A DNA stretch of 64,000 nucleotides, taken from assembly GCA_024642205.1 (NCBI GenBank), contig JAHEBQ010000001.1, positions 1 through 64,000 of the forward strand. The letters are read 5' to 3'. Position numbers and translations under genes: made by a program. The notes beneath the pieces were generated by a model. That model did not search any database. It saw only the letters and a program-made list of their open reading frames with translations, and was not told the origin of the DNA. Shown here piece after piece: positions 27,192-35,826 of the stretch (within the stretch, counting starts at the first letter, position 1; every line of letters begins with the position of its first letter). This DNA is from Planctomycetaceae bacterium. Its GTDB lineage: Bacteria > Planctomycetota > Planctomycetia > Pirellulales > Pirellulaceae.

Positions 27192-28517
27192 ATGTCGAAA
27201 CGGGAATCCCGAGCCGCCAACCTGCTGATGTGTTATGCGATGACGCTTGCGGCATCCTATACCATGATGCGCACCGTCGCCGACAGCCTTTTTCTCTCGC
27301 GAATCGGTAGTGAAAGCCTGGCGGCGGTTTTCGTCGCCTCCGGAACCGCGACGGCATTGATCGCTTGGGTTTGGTTTGCCCTGACACGACGACTGAATCT
27401 GGCAGTTGCAATTCGTGTTTCTGGCATCACCATGGCCGGACTCACAATTACGGCTTGGGGTGCGCTGCCGTTTTGGCACCATTCGTGGTGGTTATTGGCT
27501 TCAATCTACCTGCTGGCGGAAATCAAAGGTTGTGTCAATGCGATCAATTTGATCACCGCGATGAACGACGTACTGGGTGGTCATTCCAGTCGTTTTTCCT
27601 GGGCGAGAATTGGATTGGGGGCCCCGCTTGCGGGGACTCTGGTTGGCAGTCTGATTGGAATTGAGGCCAGTTTCATTGACTTGAGATCGTGGTTGCTGCT
27701 GTCCGCGTTTTTTGACCTGGTCGGACTCCTGCCACTCGCCAATTTGTCAAAAATCAGCATTCCGAAACCAGGACCGCGTTTGAAATCATCGACTTCAATG
27801 GCAACGACGACCTCCCGGGTCATCAGCAATCTGAAGCGATATGCCTGTTCGCGCCAATTTCGATTCTGGATCGGCGTTTTGATTGCTGCCAAGGTCGTCG
27901 TACTAACGCTAGTGACCTTTTTCTGGAAGGTTTCCGTCACCGAGTATTATGGTGGCAATGAACAATCAATGACACGATATTTCGGAGTCTTTTATGCCTG
28001 CATCGGATTGTTGACATTGGCGATCCAGGGATGGCTGACCGGTCATCTGCTATCTCGAAAGAGCCTTTACGTTCCGATTCTGGTAATGCCGGTGACTCTC
28101 TCCGTCCTAGCGGTGATCGGCGCCTTTGGTGCGGGCGCACTGTTTTTGCTGGTGATCTTGACGCTTGCCAAGTCGCTGGAAATCTGGCGACGAAGTGTTC
28201 ACGACACAACGTTGAATATGTTGTACACGAAAATCGAAAGGCACAAGCGACGAACGGCGATCGCGGTCAACAGTGCCGTTGTCAAGCCGCTAGCCGAAGT
28301 CGGGGCCTCCCTGGTGCTGTTGTTCGGGACTCCGTTCTGGCACAAATCCATCGTCGCCCTGGGCCTGGGCGTCTGGATCATGGCCACCATTTCGCTGCTG
28401 CGACTGGTATTACGCACTCAACCCCGACACCAAACCAGACTGGCTGGCGGTTGCCCCCCGGAAACGGCGGTTGAATCAAACGTCGAAAAGCTTGTTCCGG
28501 GCCTGTTTAACCACTAA
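27192..28517 (+). CDS. MFS/NTT-like membrane transporter
   Basis: A 441-residue protein with about 11-12 transmembrane segments. YTMMRTVADSLFLSRIGSES near the start is like the N-terminal helix of ATP/ADP-carrier (Tlc/NTT)-type and related MFS proteins, and FSWARIGLGAPLAGTLVG follows in the fourth or fifth helix. The substrate is unknown. The last 42 bases overlap the convergent NhaR-like gene, a tail-to-tail overlap. Confidence 0.7.
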   Translation: MSKRESRAANLLMCYAMTLAASYTMMRTVADSLFLSRIGSESLAAVFVASGTATALIAWVWFALTRRLNLAVAIRVSGITMAGLTITAWGALPFWHHSWWLLASIYLLAEIKGCVNAINLITAMNDVLGGHSSRFSWARIGLGAPLAGTLVGSLIGIEASFIDLRSWLLLSAFFDLVGLLPLANLSKISIPKPGPRLKSSTSMATTTSRVISNLKRYACSRQFRFWIGVLIAAKVVVLTLVTFFWKVSVTEYYGGNEQSMTRYFGVFYACIGLLTLAIQGWLTGHLLSRKSLYVPILVMPVTLSVLAVIGAFGAGALFLLVILTLAKSLEIWRRSVHDTTLNMLYTKIERHKRRTAIAVNSAVVKPLAEVGASLVLLFGTPFWHKSIVALGLGVWIMATISLLRLVLRTQPRHQTRLAGGCPPETAVESNVEKLVPGLFNH

Positions 28518-29378
28518 CTGCGTGGCCTCGTGATGGACTCGTTTCTCCGCAGAGATTGCATAGAACTTGTCCAATACCTCAGGAATTCGACCGACCAGTT
28601 GAACGCCGTATTGTCGTTTGACCAGGTCCTCGATCGCCGAGGGCACAGGAAAAATACCCTCGCCCGCCTGGCCAAAGACCTTCAGTAGCGCGCTATCTTC
28701 AAACTCGGCCACGATATCGGGAAAAATGTCGTTGTCGTCCATCCAAATATCAAGCGATCGGCGCACCGCCGTATGATCGGTGGGCAGCAGGCAGGGAGCA
28801 TCGGTTAATGAATGCGGAAATCCTTTCGTGTATTTCGCGGCCAAGTCCGGTGTGGCCAACATCGACATTCCACATTCCCCCAATTTGTGGTTGTAGACCT
28901 TGAAATCCATCGTGGGTGGGGCAGGGGAATCGGAGATCACCAAATCCAGTTTGTGGAGCGCCAAGTCCGCCAATAACACATTGAGTTTGCCTTCAAAGCA
29001 GATCGTCCGCGGGCGATTCTCCATATGCAGTGCCGGCTTGAGCAACTCGAATGCGACATGCTTGGGAACCACATCGGGCAATCCGACGACGAACCGCTGG
29101 CGATTCCCGTGCTGACCGGTCTTGATGAACTCGCGCAGTTCGTGTCCCAGGGCGAAAATCTCTTCGGCGTACTGATGCACCTGTTTTCCAAATTCCGTGA
29201 GTACGAGCCCCCGACCCTGTTTTTCAAACAGTGGACGACCAACCGCTTTCTCCAGCTCCTTGATCTGAGCGGCGACGGTCGGCCGAGCGAGATGGAGCGA
29301 TTCGGCGGCCGCGGATACGGTTCCTGTTTTGACGGTTAACCAGAAATAGAACAGGTGGTGATAGTTGAGCCAGTCCAT
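28476..29378 (-). CDS. NhaR-like LysR-type transcriptional regulator
   Basis: A 300-residue LysR-family protein. MDWLNYHHLFYFWLTVKTGT begins the winged HTH, and SAAAESLHLARPTVAAQIKE is the recognition helix region. The N-terminal LNYHHLFYFW.V is characteristic of the NhaR subgroup, which in enterobacteria activates a Na+/H+ antiporter gene. No antiporter gene is nearby. The gene is divergent from the type I secretion set, with repeated motifs in the shared upstream region, so it may regulate itself and possibly that operon. Confidence 0.88.
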   Translation of the reverse strand: MDWLNYHHLFYFWLTVKTGTVSAAAESLHLARPTVAAQIKELEKAVGRPLFEKQGRGLVLTEFGKQVHQYAEEIFALGHELREFIKTGQHGNRQRFVVGLPDVVPKHVAFELLKPALHMENRPRTICFEGKLNVLLADLALHKLDLVISDSPAPPTMDFKVYNHKLGECGMSMLATPDLAAKYTKGFPHSLTDAPCLLPTDHTAVRRSLDIWMDDNDIFPDIVAEFEDSALLKVFGQAGEGIFPVPSAIEDLVKRQYGVQLVGRIPEVLDKFYAISAEKRVHHEATQLVVKQARNKLFDV

Positions 29379-29411
29379 ACTTGGGTCTTCAATTTGAACC
29401 CGAAAACAAAA

Positions 29412-29465
29412 GGAAGGTATATCCTTCCAATTAATTTAATTATAACTTGTTTTCCTTCCAATTAA
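29412..29465. promoter_or_regulatory. Candidate LysR operator: inverted repeat plus direct repeat
   Basis: GGAAGG (29412-29417) and CCTTCC (29423-29428) form an inverted repeat with a TATAT centre. The box CCTTCCAATTAA at 29423-29434 is repeated exactly at 29454-29465, 31 bases (about three helical turns) later. The region is AT-rich and lies 33-87 bases upstream of the LysR gene, where autoregulatory sites of this family lie. Confidence 0.55.
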
Positions 29466-29871
29466 AAGTGACGTATAACTAGGAGGTACTTTGTTTTCCG
29501 AGATATCCGCAAGCCGGAGGCGTTCGTCCCGGGTCAGAATTGTCGGCAAGAGATTCCCTCTGTAACACTCGCGCGAGACCAATGCCTACCGCTTTGAAAT
29601 TGAAATGCCGTTTCGTTTAACCATTTACAGGAACTCCATTTTTCCGCCAAAACACCGGAGCCCTTCATTGTTGACATCAAAACCGACAACGACTGGCGAT
29701 TACCGGAAATTTCCAGCCAATCTCTGCAATCACCGCCATTCCGAGCGAAGAATATCCAGAAAGAAGAACTGAACACGTCGATCGCGTGCAAGCCAAGAAG
29801 CACGGCCATTCCCCCAAGCGTTTTTCCAGGACGCTGCGATTGCGCGACAATGGGATGAGATCATTTACACC
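29466..29871. other. Divergent spacer upstream of the secretion operon
   Basis: About 400 bases between the putative LysR operators and the ABC transporter start. Only short open frames are present and none is recognisable. It probably holds the promoter of the secretion operon. Confidence 0.4.
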
Positions 29872-31980
29872 ATGACCAACACTAGCCAACAGCACGCTCG
29901 CAACTCCGAGATTATCGAACTCGCCAGAAAAGTCTGCGAATTGAATTCAATTGCGTTCTCGGTCAACGATGCCAACCAATCGTTGGCGGATATCGGCAAC
30001 CCGGACGATCAACTGGAGGTTGGTCAACTTCTCGATGCAGTCGGCCAACGGGCGGGGATCCGATTTCGGGTAGTTGAGGGCGGATTTGGTGACCTGATCC
30101 TCTCGGCAGTAGATGCATCACCCATCATAGTGTTGCGGAGCATCAAATTCGGTGATGCCCGGTGCGAATACTTTGTCGTGCTGCGGAAAATGGCCCGATC
30201 GCAGTTTGTTATATTTATCGACGGACGAGAGCAAATTGTCACGCGTCGCTGGATACGACAGAATTCGAATTGCGATTCGACGGGAAAGTACCTGTGGTAC
30301 ATTGCCCAACCAGTATTGGCCGCCGAGGCTGCGTCATCTTACGATTACCAGTCCGGCACAACGTCCAAGCCTTTATCACCCTTGCGACGACTGGTAGCCT
30401 TTCTCAGGCCCGAAGCCCGTGACATCCGAACCGTGTTTGTGTTCGCGATCTTTGTGGGAATCCTCAGCCTGACAACACCGCTGGCGGTTGAGGCCCTGGT
30501 AAACACGATTGCATTTGGTCGATACCTGCAACCCCTGGTTGTTCTCTCATTCATCGTGTTTGTATTCCTGGCTTTCCGGGCCGGGCTGGGCGTCATCATG
30601 ACCGTCGTGGTTGAGATCATTCAACGCCGGCTATTTGTCCGGACCGTCGATGACTTGGCGATGCGGCTAACGAGAGTTCCGGTTGCCTACCTCAAGGAAC
30701 ATCACGGACCGGAGCTGGTGAACCGTTTTTTTGACATCGTCAATGTGCAAAAAATAACGTCGAAACTGCTTCTGGAAACGCTTTTGCTGGTTCTGCAAAC
30801 CGCGATCGGTCTGAGCGTCCTGGCATTTTACCATCCCTTCCTGCTCGGCTACGATGTAGGATTGATTGCGCTGATGACGATCGTCCTGTTTGTCATCGGT
30901 CGAGGCGCGGTCAAGACAGCCAAACAGGAATCTACCCTCAAATACCAGACTGCCGCCTGGTTACAGGAAATTGTCAGGCATCCGACAACCTTCAAATTCA
31001 ACGGCGGACTTGGATTCGCGATCAATCGCGCCGACGAACTGGCCAGCCGCTACATTCAGAGCCGTCGAGATCATTTTCGGATTCTGATTCGGCAGGTCAC
31101 ATTTTCCATGTTGATGCAAGCCGTCGCCGCGACCGTCCTGCTTGGATTGGGGGGTTACCTCGTAATCGAAAGGCAAATGACTTTGGGACAATTGGTCGCC
31201 GCCGAACTGATCGTGACCGTCATCCTTGGGTCCTTTGCGAAAATCGGAAAAGACCTGGAGAGTTTTTACGACCTCCTGGCTTCGATCGACAAACTCGGCA
31301 AGCTATTCGATCTTCCCGTCGAGGCATCCGACAAACTTCAACTCCCCCCGCCAACGGGGCCCGTAGCCATCAAGCTAGTCGATTTGAGGTTTGCTGGGGG
31401 ATCAATCCCTGCACTCAACGTCGAGATTGCCGCCGGCACAACGGCGGCCATCATTGGACCGTCGGGCTCCGGAAAAACAAAGGTCATTGAGTCGGTGGCT
31501 GGGTTACACCGGCCCGTCCAGGGATACGCATTGGTCAACGGGTTTCGTGTGGATCTGATTGGTGCTGAGTCACTCCATTCCAAGATCGGCTTCATTAACA
31601 ATGTTGAGATTTTTGATGGAACCGTCGACGAGAATTTGAGGCTCGGTCGCCGCGAAATCGATTCGGTCGCAATCAACGAAATGATCGAACAAATGGGATT
31701 ACAAAAAACGATTACCGGCCTCGAAGCTGGATTCCGAACTCAATTGACCGTATCTGGTTCTCCCCTTTCCACGGGGCAGTCAATTCGACTTGTGCTGGCA
31801 AGAGCCTTGATTGCTTGTCCTCCCGTCCTGCTGATCGACGGCTTGCTTGACCGGCTTTCGGATGACGACCTCGACGACGTCTTGAATCGACTTGAGAAAT
31901 ACGCGGCAAACACAACCATTTTGATTGCGACCGGTCGGAAACGGATTGCCGATTGGGCTGACATGAGGGTGCCAGTTTGA
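29872..31980 (+). CDS. Type I secretion-like ABC transporter with degenerate ATPase motifs
   Basis: A 702-residue membrane protein. Residues 1-160 resemble the C39-like or degenerate peptidase domain of RTX-type exporters, with no catalytic Cys. Residues 175-470 have about six transmembrane segments, and 490-702 are an ATP-binding domain. Walker A is intact (GPSGSGKT, about 530-537) and the signature is LSTGQ instead of LSGGQ (about 633). Walker B reads VLLIDG (about 651) with Gly in place of the catalytic Glu, and the H-loop His is missing (IATGRKR). The ATPase should therefore be impaired unless it works in an unusual way. It is followed by HlyD and TolC-like genes, giving the full order of a type I secretion operon. 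The exported substrate is not obvious nearby. Confidence 0.85.
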   Translation: MTNTSQQHARNSEIIELARKVCELNSIAFSVNDANQSLADIGNPDDQLEVGQLLDAVGQRAGIRFRVVEGGFGDLILSAVDASPIIVLRSIKFGDARCEYFVVLRKMARSQFVIFIDGREQIVTRRWIRQNSNCDSTGKYLWYIAQPVLAAEAASSYDYQSGTTSKPLSPLRRLVAFLRPEARDIRTVFVFAIFVGILSLTTPLAVEALVNTIAFGRYLQPLVVLSFIVFVFLAFRAGLGVIMTVVVEIIQRRLFVRTVDDLAMRLTRVPVAYLKEHHGPELVNRFFDIVNVQKITSKLLLETLLLVLQTAIGLSVLAFYHPFLLGYDVGLIALMTIVLFVIGRGAVKTAKQESTLKYQTAAWLQEIVRHPTTFKFNGGLGFAINRADELASRYIQSRRDHFRILIRQVTFSMLMQAVAATVLLGLGGYLVIERQMTLGQLVAAELIVTVILGSFAKIGKDLESFYDLLASIDKLGKLFDLPVEASDKLQLPPPTGPVAIKLVDLRFAGGSIPALNVEIAAGTTAAIIGPSGSGKTKVIESVAGLHRPVQGYALVNGFRVDLIGAESLHSKIGFINNVEIFDGTVDENLRLGRREIDSVAINEMIEQMGLQKTITGLEAGFRTQLTVSGSPLSTGQSIRLVLARALIACPPVLLIDGLLDRLSDDDLDDVLNRLEKYAANTTILIATGRKRIADWADMRVPV

Positions 31981-32146
31981 TTGGCATGCATTCCGATTCA
32001 CCTGCCAACGATGCCATTGGCCGGTGCACTCGCCGTCCAACATGATCTCCCCGGACCCGGCACACGGACAGGATGTGAAAGTTTGACGACTGGGCAAACA
32101 ACGAGTTCCGCAACAACCAACCTTAACGAGACTGACGAAAATAACG

Positions 32147-33505
32147 ATGAATAGGAATAAGACTATCCGATCAACTGGGAGCTTTTCTCCGCCAACCAGT
32201 ACAACGGCTATTCACTTGGTTCAGTCTTCGCGTCTGGCCCAAGCGCTCGCCCGATTACTGGTGGTTGGCTTGTTCGCTTCGATTCTGGCCATGGCTTTCC
32301 TTCCATGGCAACAGTCGTCGCGGGGAACCGGCCAGGTTATCGCTTACGCCCCGCAAGAAAGACAGCAGACCATTGAAGCACCCGTAAAAGGAGTCGTCGC
32401 GAGAATCGCAGATGGCTTGGTAGAAGGTTCAGAAGTCAGGAAGGGAGATTTCATTCTCGAGATTCAACCCGTTGCCCCGGATTTGGTTGTACAACTCGAA
32501 GCGCAACTCAAGGAGCTGGAAATCAAACTTGAATCAGCCAATGCCAAAATTAGAGCCTACGATCAAAACATCCAGGGCTTCGTCGAGGCTGGCGAATTCG
32601 CGGTCCAGGCAGCGACCGAATTGGTCGAATCCGCAATCGACAAACTCGACAGTAAAAAAAGACTGGTGACTGGCTACATTGCGAAAGAACTCCAAGCCCA
32701 ATTGAACTACAAGCGGCAGAACTCGCTGTACGAATCCGGAATCAAGCCGCTCAAGGAAATTGAAAAACTCAAAAAGGAATGGGAAGTCGCGATTTCCGAA
32801 CTTGCGTCTGTCGAGCAGGATGTCGAGTCACTGGAAAACGAACTTTCGGCCAAACAGAACGAACTTCAGGAAAAACGACGCCTGGCTCAGACCAAAATCG
32901 AATATGCCCGTGCAATGAAGGAGGACGCCAAAGGAAGTGCCGCGACGATTCGCAAAGAGCAGAGTGAAATTGAAGTCAAGCTTTCCGAATTGGGCCGATT
33001 GAAAATCACGGCGCCAAGGGATGGAACGATTTTTCGCATGCCGGTGTATGAACGAGGGCAAACCGTCAAGGAAGGTGAAGCATTGATTACCATCATTCCT
33101 GAAGCGTCGCAGAGTGCCGTCGAATTGTGGGTCCCCGGTAACGACATGCCCCTGGTACAGGAAGGCCATGAAGTTCGACTTCAATTTGAAGGCTGGCCCG
33201 CGGCGCAGTTTGCCGGCTGGCCGTCGGTCGCTGTCGGAACTTTCAGCGGCACGGTGTCCAATGTCGACGCCTCCGATAACGGCAAAGGCGAATTCAGAAT
33301 CCTGATTACCCCCAATGAAAACGACTCAACTCAATGGCCATCGGATCGTTATTTACGTCAAGGCGTTCGCGTCAATGGTTGGGTCATGTTGCGTCAAGTC
33401 TCGTTGGGATACGAAATCTGGCGCCAACTGAACGGATTCCCAGTTATCCTCTCGGACGAAGAACCATCGAAATCAAAAAGCAAACCTCCAAAAATCCCCA
33501 AATAG
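32147..33505 (+). CDS. HlyD-family membrane fusion protein
   Basis: A 452-residue periplasmic adaptor. One N-terminal transmembrane helix (about 36-54) is followed by the biotinyl/lipoyl-like half-motif IEAPVKGVVARIADGLVEGS. A long helical hairpin follows (about 110-280, rich in EKLKKEWEV and QNELQEKR), then the second half LKITAPRDGTIFRMPVYERG and a beta-barrel region. It bridges the inner-membrane ABC protein to the outer-membrane TolC-like protein. The hairpin is long, as in RTX-type adaptors. The 3' end overlaps the upstream part of the next reading frame. Confidence 0.9.
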   Translation: MNRNKTIRSTGSFSPPTSTTAIHLVQSSRLAQALARLLVVGLFASILAMAFLPWQQSSRGTGQVIAYAPQERQQTIEAPVKGVVARIADGLVEGSEVRKGDFILEIQPVAPDLVVQLEAQLKELEIKLESANAKIRAYDQNIQGFVEAGEFAVQAATELVESAIDKLDSKKRLVTGYIAKELQAQLNYKRQNSLYESGIKPLKEIEKLKKEWEVAISELASVEQDVESLENELSAKQNELQEKRRLAQTKIEYARAMKEDAKGSAATIRKEQSEIEVKLSELGRLKITAPRDGTIFRMPVYERGQTVKEGEALITIIPEASQSAVELWVPGNDMPLVQEGHEVRLQFEGWPAAQFAGWPSVAVGTFSGTVSNVDASDNGKGEFRILITPNENDSTQWPSDRYLRQGVRVNGWVMLRQVSLGYEIWRQLNGFPVILSDEEPSKSKSKPPKIPK

Positions 33506-35136
33506 CCTCGCTGTGGTTCTGCCTGCTGGTCACTTGCGCCGTTTCCGGATGCAAGTCACATAAGCCAGCTCCAGCGACGGTGCTGTTTGCTAATGCGCAT
33601 TCGGTTTCTGTGAAATCCGAATCCGGTGACATGAAACCAAAATCGAAAGTCAGCCTGGTTAGCTATCAAGCCTCCCAAGATCAAACGCTGGCGGACCATG
33701 CGCTCGACACCAGTGATCTGAATACGACCGATGATGTCAACATTCGGGAGAGCGCGTTTCCTGGTGAACAGCCCAATCCGGCGCCAATGGAAACAGGCTC
33801 ACTATCGGTGGAACAAGTCCTCGACTCGGTTGCCCAATGTTATCCTGAGATCGAGGTCGCGATCAACGACATTGAAGCCGCGGAAGGCAAGATACTCTCA
33901 TCTTGGGGCCAATTTGATTCCAACTTCGGAGCCTTCAGCATTTCTCAGCCGATGGGCTTTTACCAAAACTACCATAACGGAACCGGCATATCCCAGCCAC
34001 TCTGGGGTGGTGGCGAAGTGTATGGTTCCTACAGAATTGGTCGCGGCAAGTTCGAACCCTGGTACGGGGACCGAGCCACTGACGAAGGTGGGGAATTCAA
34101 AGCCGGTTTCGCGCTGCCTCTGCTCAAGGACCGGGGAATTGATGCGCGTCGTACCGGTGTCCGTTCGGCGGAAGCCGGTCGCGATCAAGTCGTCGCCGAC
34201 GTCGAATCTCGGCTGCTTCAATTTCAACGGTTTGCCACACAGGCCTACTGGGACTGGGTGGCCTCGGGCCAGGCCGTTCAGATTCAAAAGCAGCTGCTGG
34301 AATTGGCCCAGACGCGTGTCAACCAGATCAACGAGCGAATCGAAAAAGGCGATTTGGCCATCATTGCGCGAATCGACAACGAACGCTTCATCGCCAAACG
34401 ACTTAATGACTTGATCAAGGCACGAAGATTGCTGGAAAAAGCTGCGATTAAAATGTCATTGTTTTACCGCGACGGCAATTGCATGCCCGTGATCGCGCAG
34501 CCCGAACAGGTACCGGACGATATTCCAGACGCCTGGCGTATCACCGAGGGCCAGCTGGACTCGGATACGAACACCGCAATCGCCATCCGGCCGGAATTGA
34601 CGGCACTCATCGCCGCCCGTGACCAGGCATGTCTTGACCTGCAATATGCCAATAACTTGATCCTGCCTAAACTGGACGTCAAAGGGTATGCGGCCAAAGA
34701 CGTGGGAGCGCTTGCCAGCTCGCTGGGCGACAAGCAGCCGTTTCAGTTGCAACTGGGCGTCGTCGCCGAGGTGCCGATTCAACGTCGCGAAGGGCTGGGG
34801 AAAATTCGCACGGCCAAAGCGAAACTGAGTCAAATCGACGCCAAGACCCGTTTTGTGACCGACAAGATTCGGGCCGAAATTCAGGATGCGGCTTCGGCGG
34901 TCAACGCCGCGTATGACCAGATTCAACAATCGCAAAAGAACGTCGAATTGGCGCGACGTTCACTTCAGTTCGGTCGGCAATTGTTTGACGCGGGCGACAT
35001 TGACTTGATCGAACTCAATATCTATGAAAACTCGGTCGCCGATGCGGAGCTGCAATTACTGGAAGCGGTTTTCAAATACTTCTTCAATCGAGCTACCTAC
35101 GAAACAGCCAAATCAGGTTCGGCATTTGAAAGATAA
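33334..35136 (+). CDS. TolC-like outer membrane efflux lipoprotein
   Basis: The open frame codes for up to 600 residues of a TolC/OEP-family protein. VEQVLDSVAQCYPEIEVAIN begins the first repeat, and helical segments such as AQTRVNQINERIEKGDLAII and AYDQIQQSQKNVELARRSLQ follow. A lipobox (LLVTCAVSGC) ends at Cys73 of the open frame (33550), so translation probably starts close to 33460-33510, near the end of hlyD. No ATG or GTG is found there; the given start is simply the first ATG in the frame and overlaps hlyD by 172 bases. A CTG at 33510 or an unusual ATC start is possible. Function: the outer-membrane channel of the type I system. Confidence 0.82.
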   Translation: MAIGSLFTSRRSRQWLGHVASSLVGIRNLAPTERIPSYPLGRRTIEIKKQTSKNPQIASLWFCLLVTCAVSGCKSHKPAPATVLFANAHSVSVKSESGDMKPKSKVSLVSYQASQDQTLADHALDTSDLNTTDDVNIRESAFPGEQPNPAPMETGSLSVEQVLDSVAQCYPEIEVAINDIEAAEGKILSSWGQFDSNFGAFSISQPMGFYQNYHNGTGISQPLWGGGEVYGSYRIGRGKFEPWYGDRATDEGGEFKAGFALPLLKDRGIDARRTGVRSAEAGRDQVVADVESRLLQFQRFATQAYWDWVASGQAVQIQKQLLELAQTRVNQINERIEKGDLAIIARIDNERFIAKRLNDLIKARRLLEKAAIKMSLFYRDGNCMPVIAQPEQVPDDIPDAWRITEGQLDSDTNTAIAIRPELTALIAARDQACLDLQYANNLILPKLDVKGYAAKDVGALASSLGDKQPFQLQLGVVAEVPIQRREGLGKIRTAKAKLSQIDAKTRFVTDKIRAEIQDAASAVNAAYDQIQQSQKNVELARRSLQFGRQLFDAGDIDLIELNIYENSVADAELQLLEAVFKYFFNRATYETAKSGSAFER

Positions 35137-35150
35137 GCCGAATGGTTTTG

Positions 35151-35657
35151 CTAAACGACTCGATTCATCGACCAAATCGTATAATTCAAAAATGCGGCAA
35201 ACGAGACCCACAGCCAGTAGGGTACGAGCAAGCCGGCAGCCGGTTTCGAATACCGGTAGAACAGTGTGATCGACACTCCGATCGAAATCCACAAGGCGAT
35301 GATCTCAACGAACGCCCAACCGGGCTGTCGAAGCCCAAAGAAAACAATTGACCACAGCACATTCAACAGCAAGTGAAACGCAAACCAAACCAGAGCGAAT
35401 TTGACTTCCTGAAACGAGCTGTTTTTCCAGACCAGCCATGACGAAATGCCCATCATCAGGTAGAGGGCCGTCCAGACCGGCCCGAAGATCCATCCCGGCG
35501 GATTCCATGGCGGTTTGTTGATCTGCGTATACCAATTCGCAACGCTCGAAGAGGTCGCGACGCCCCCCAGGGCTCCGGCCAAAAAACAGATGCCGATCGA
35601 AACGGCGAGCCCAATCACCAGCGATGCCATCGAACGGGATGTCGTTGCTTCATTCAT
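35151..35657 (-). CDS. tspO: TspO/MBR family membrane protein
   Basis: A 168-residue protein with five transmembrane helices. INKPPWNPPGWIFGPVWTAL is the TspO signature, and LNVLWSIVFFGLRQPGWAFV and VPYWLWVSFAAFLNYTIW match the later helices. TspO binds porphyrins, and in bacteria it influences tetrapyrrole or pigment gene expression in response to light and oxygen. The N-terminus is slightly longer than usual. It is convergent with the TolC-like gene, with only 14 bases between. Confidence 0.92.
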   Translation of the reverse strand: MNEATTSRSMASLVIGLAVSIGICFLAGALGGVATSSSVANWYTQINKPPWNPPGWIFGPVWTALYLMMGISSWLVWKNSSFQEVKFALVWFAFHLLLNVLWSIVFFGLRQPGWAFVEIIALWISIGVSITLFYRYSKPAAGLLVPYWLWVSFAAFLNYTIWSMNRVV

Positions 35658-35826
35658 ATCTCGCGCACTCTACGCTTCTTCATTGGCCAAGGTCAATGGG
35701 TCATCCTGACTGATATCCTCGGTCGACGAAAAACCTGTCAAATCGCTGGAAGGCAAAGGAATGGCTGTTCCCGCTGACATCATTACAATGATGCCATGTG
35801 TGATTCGTTTCCATGAAAGCCCGGTG

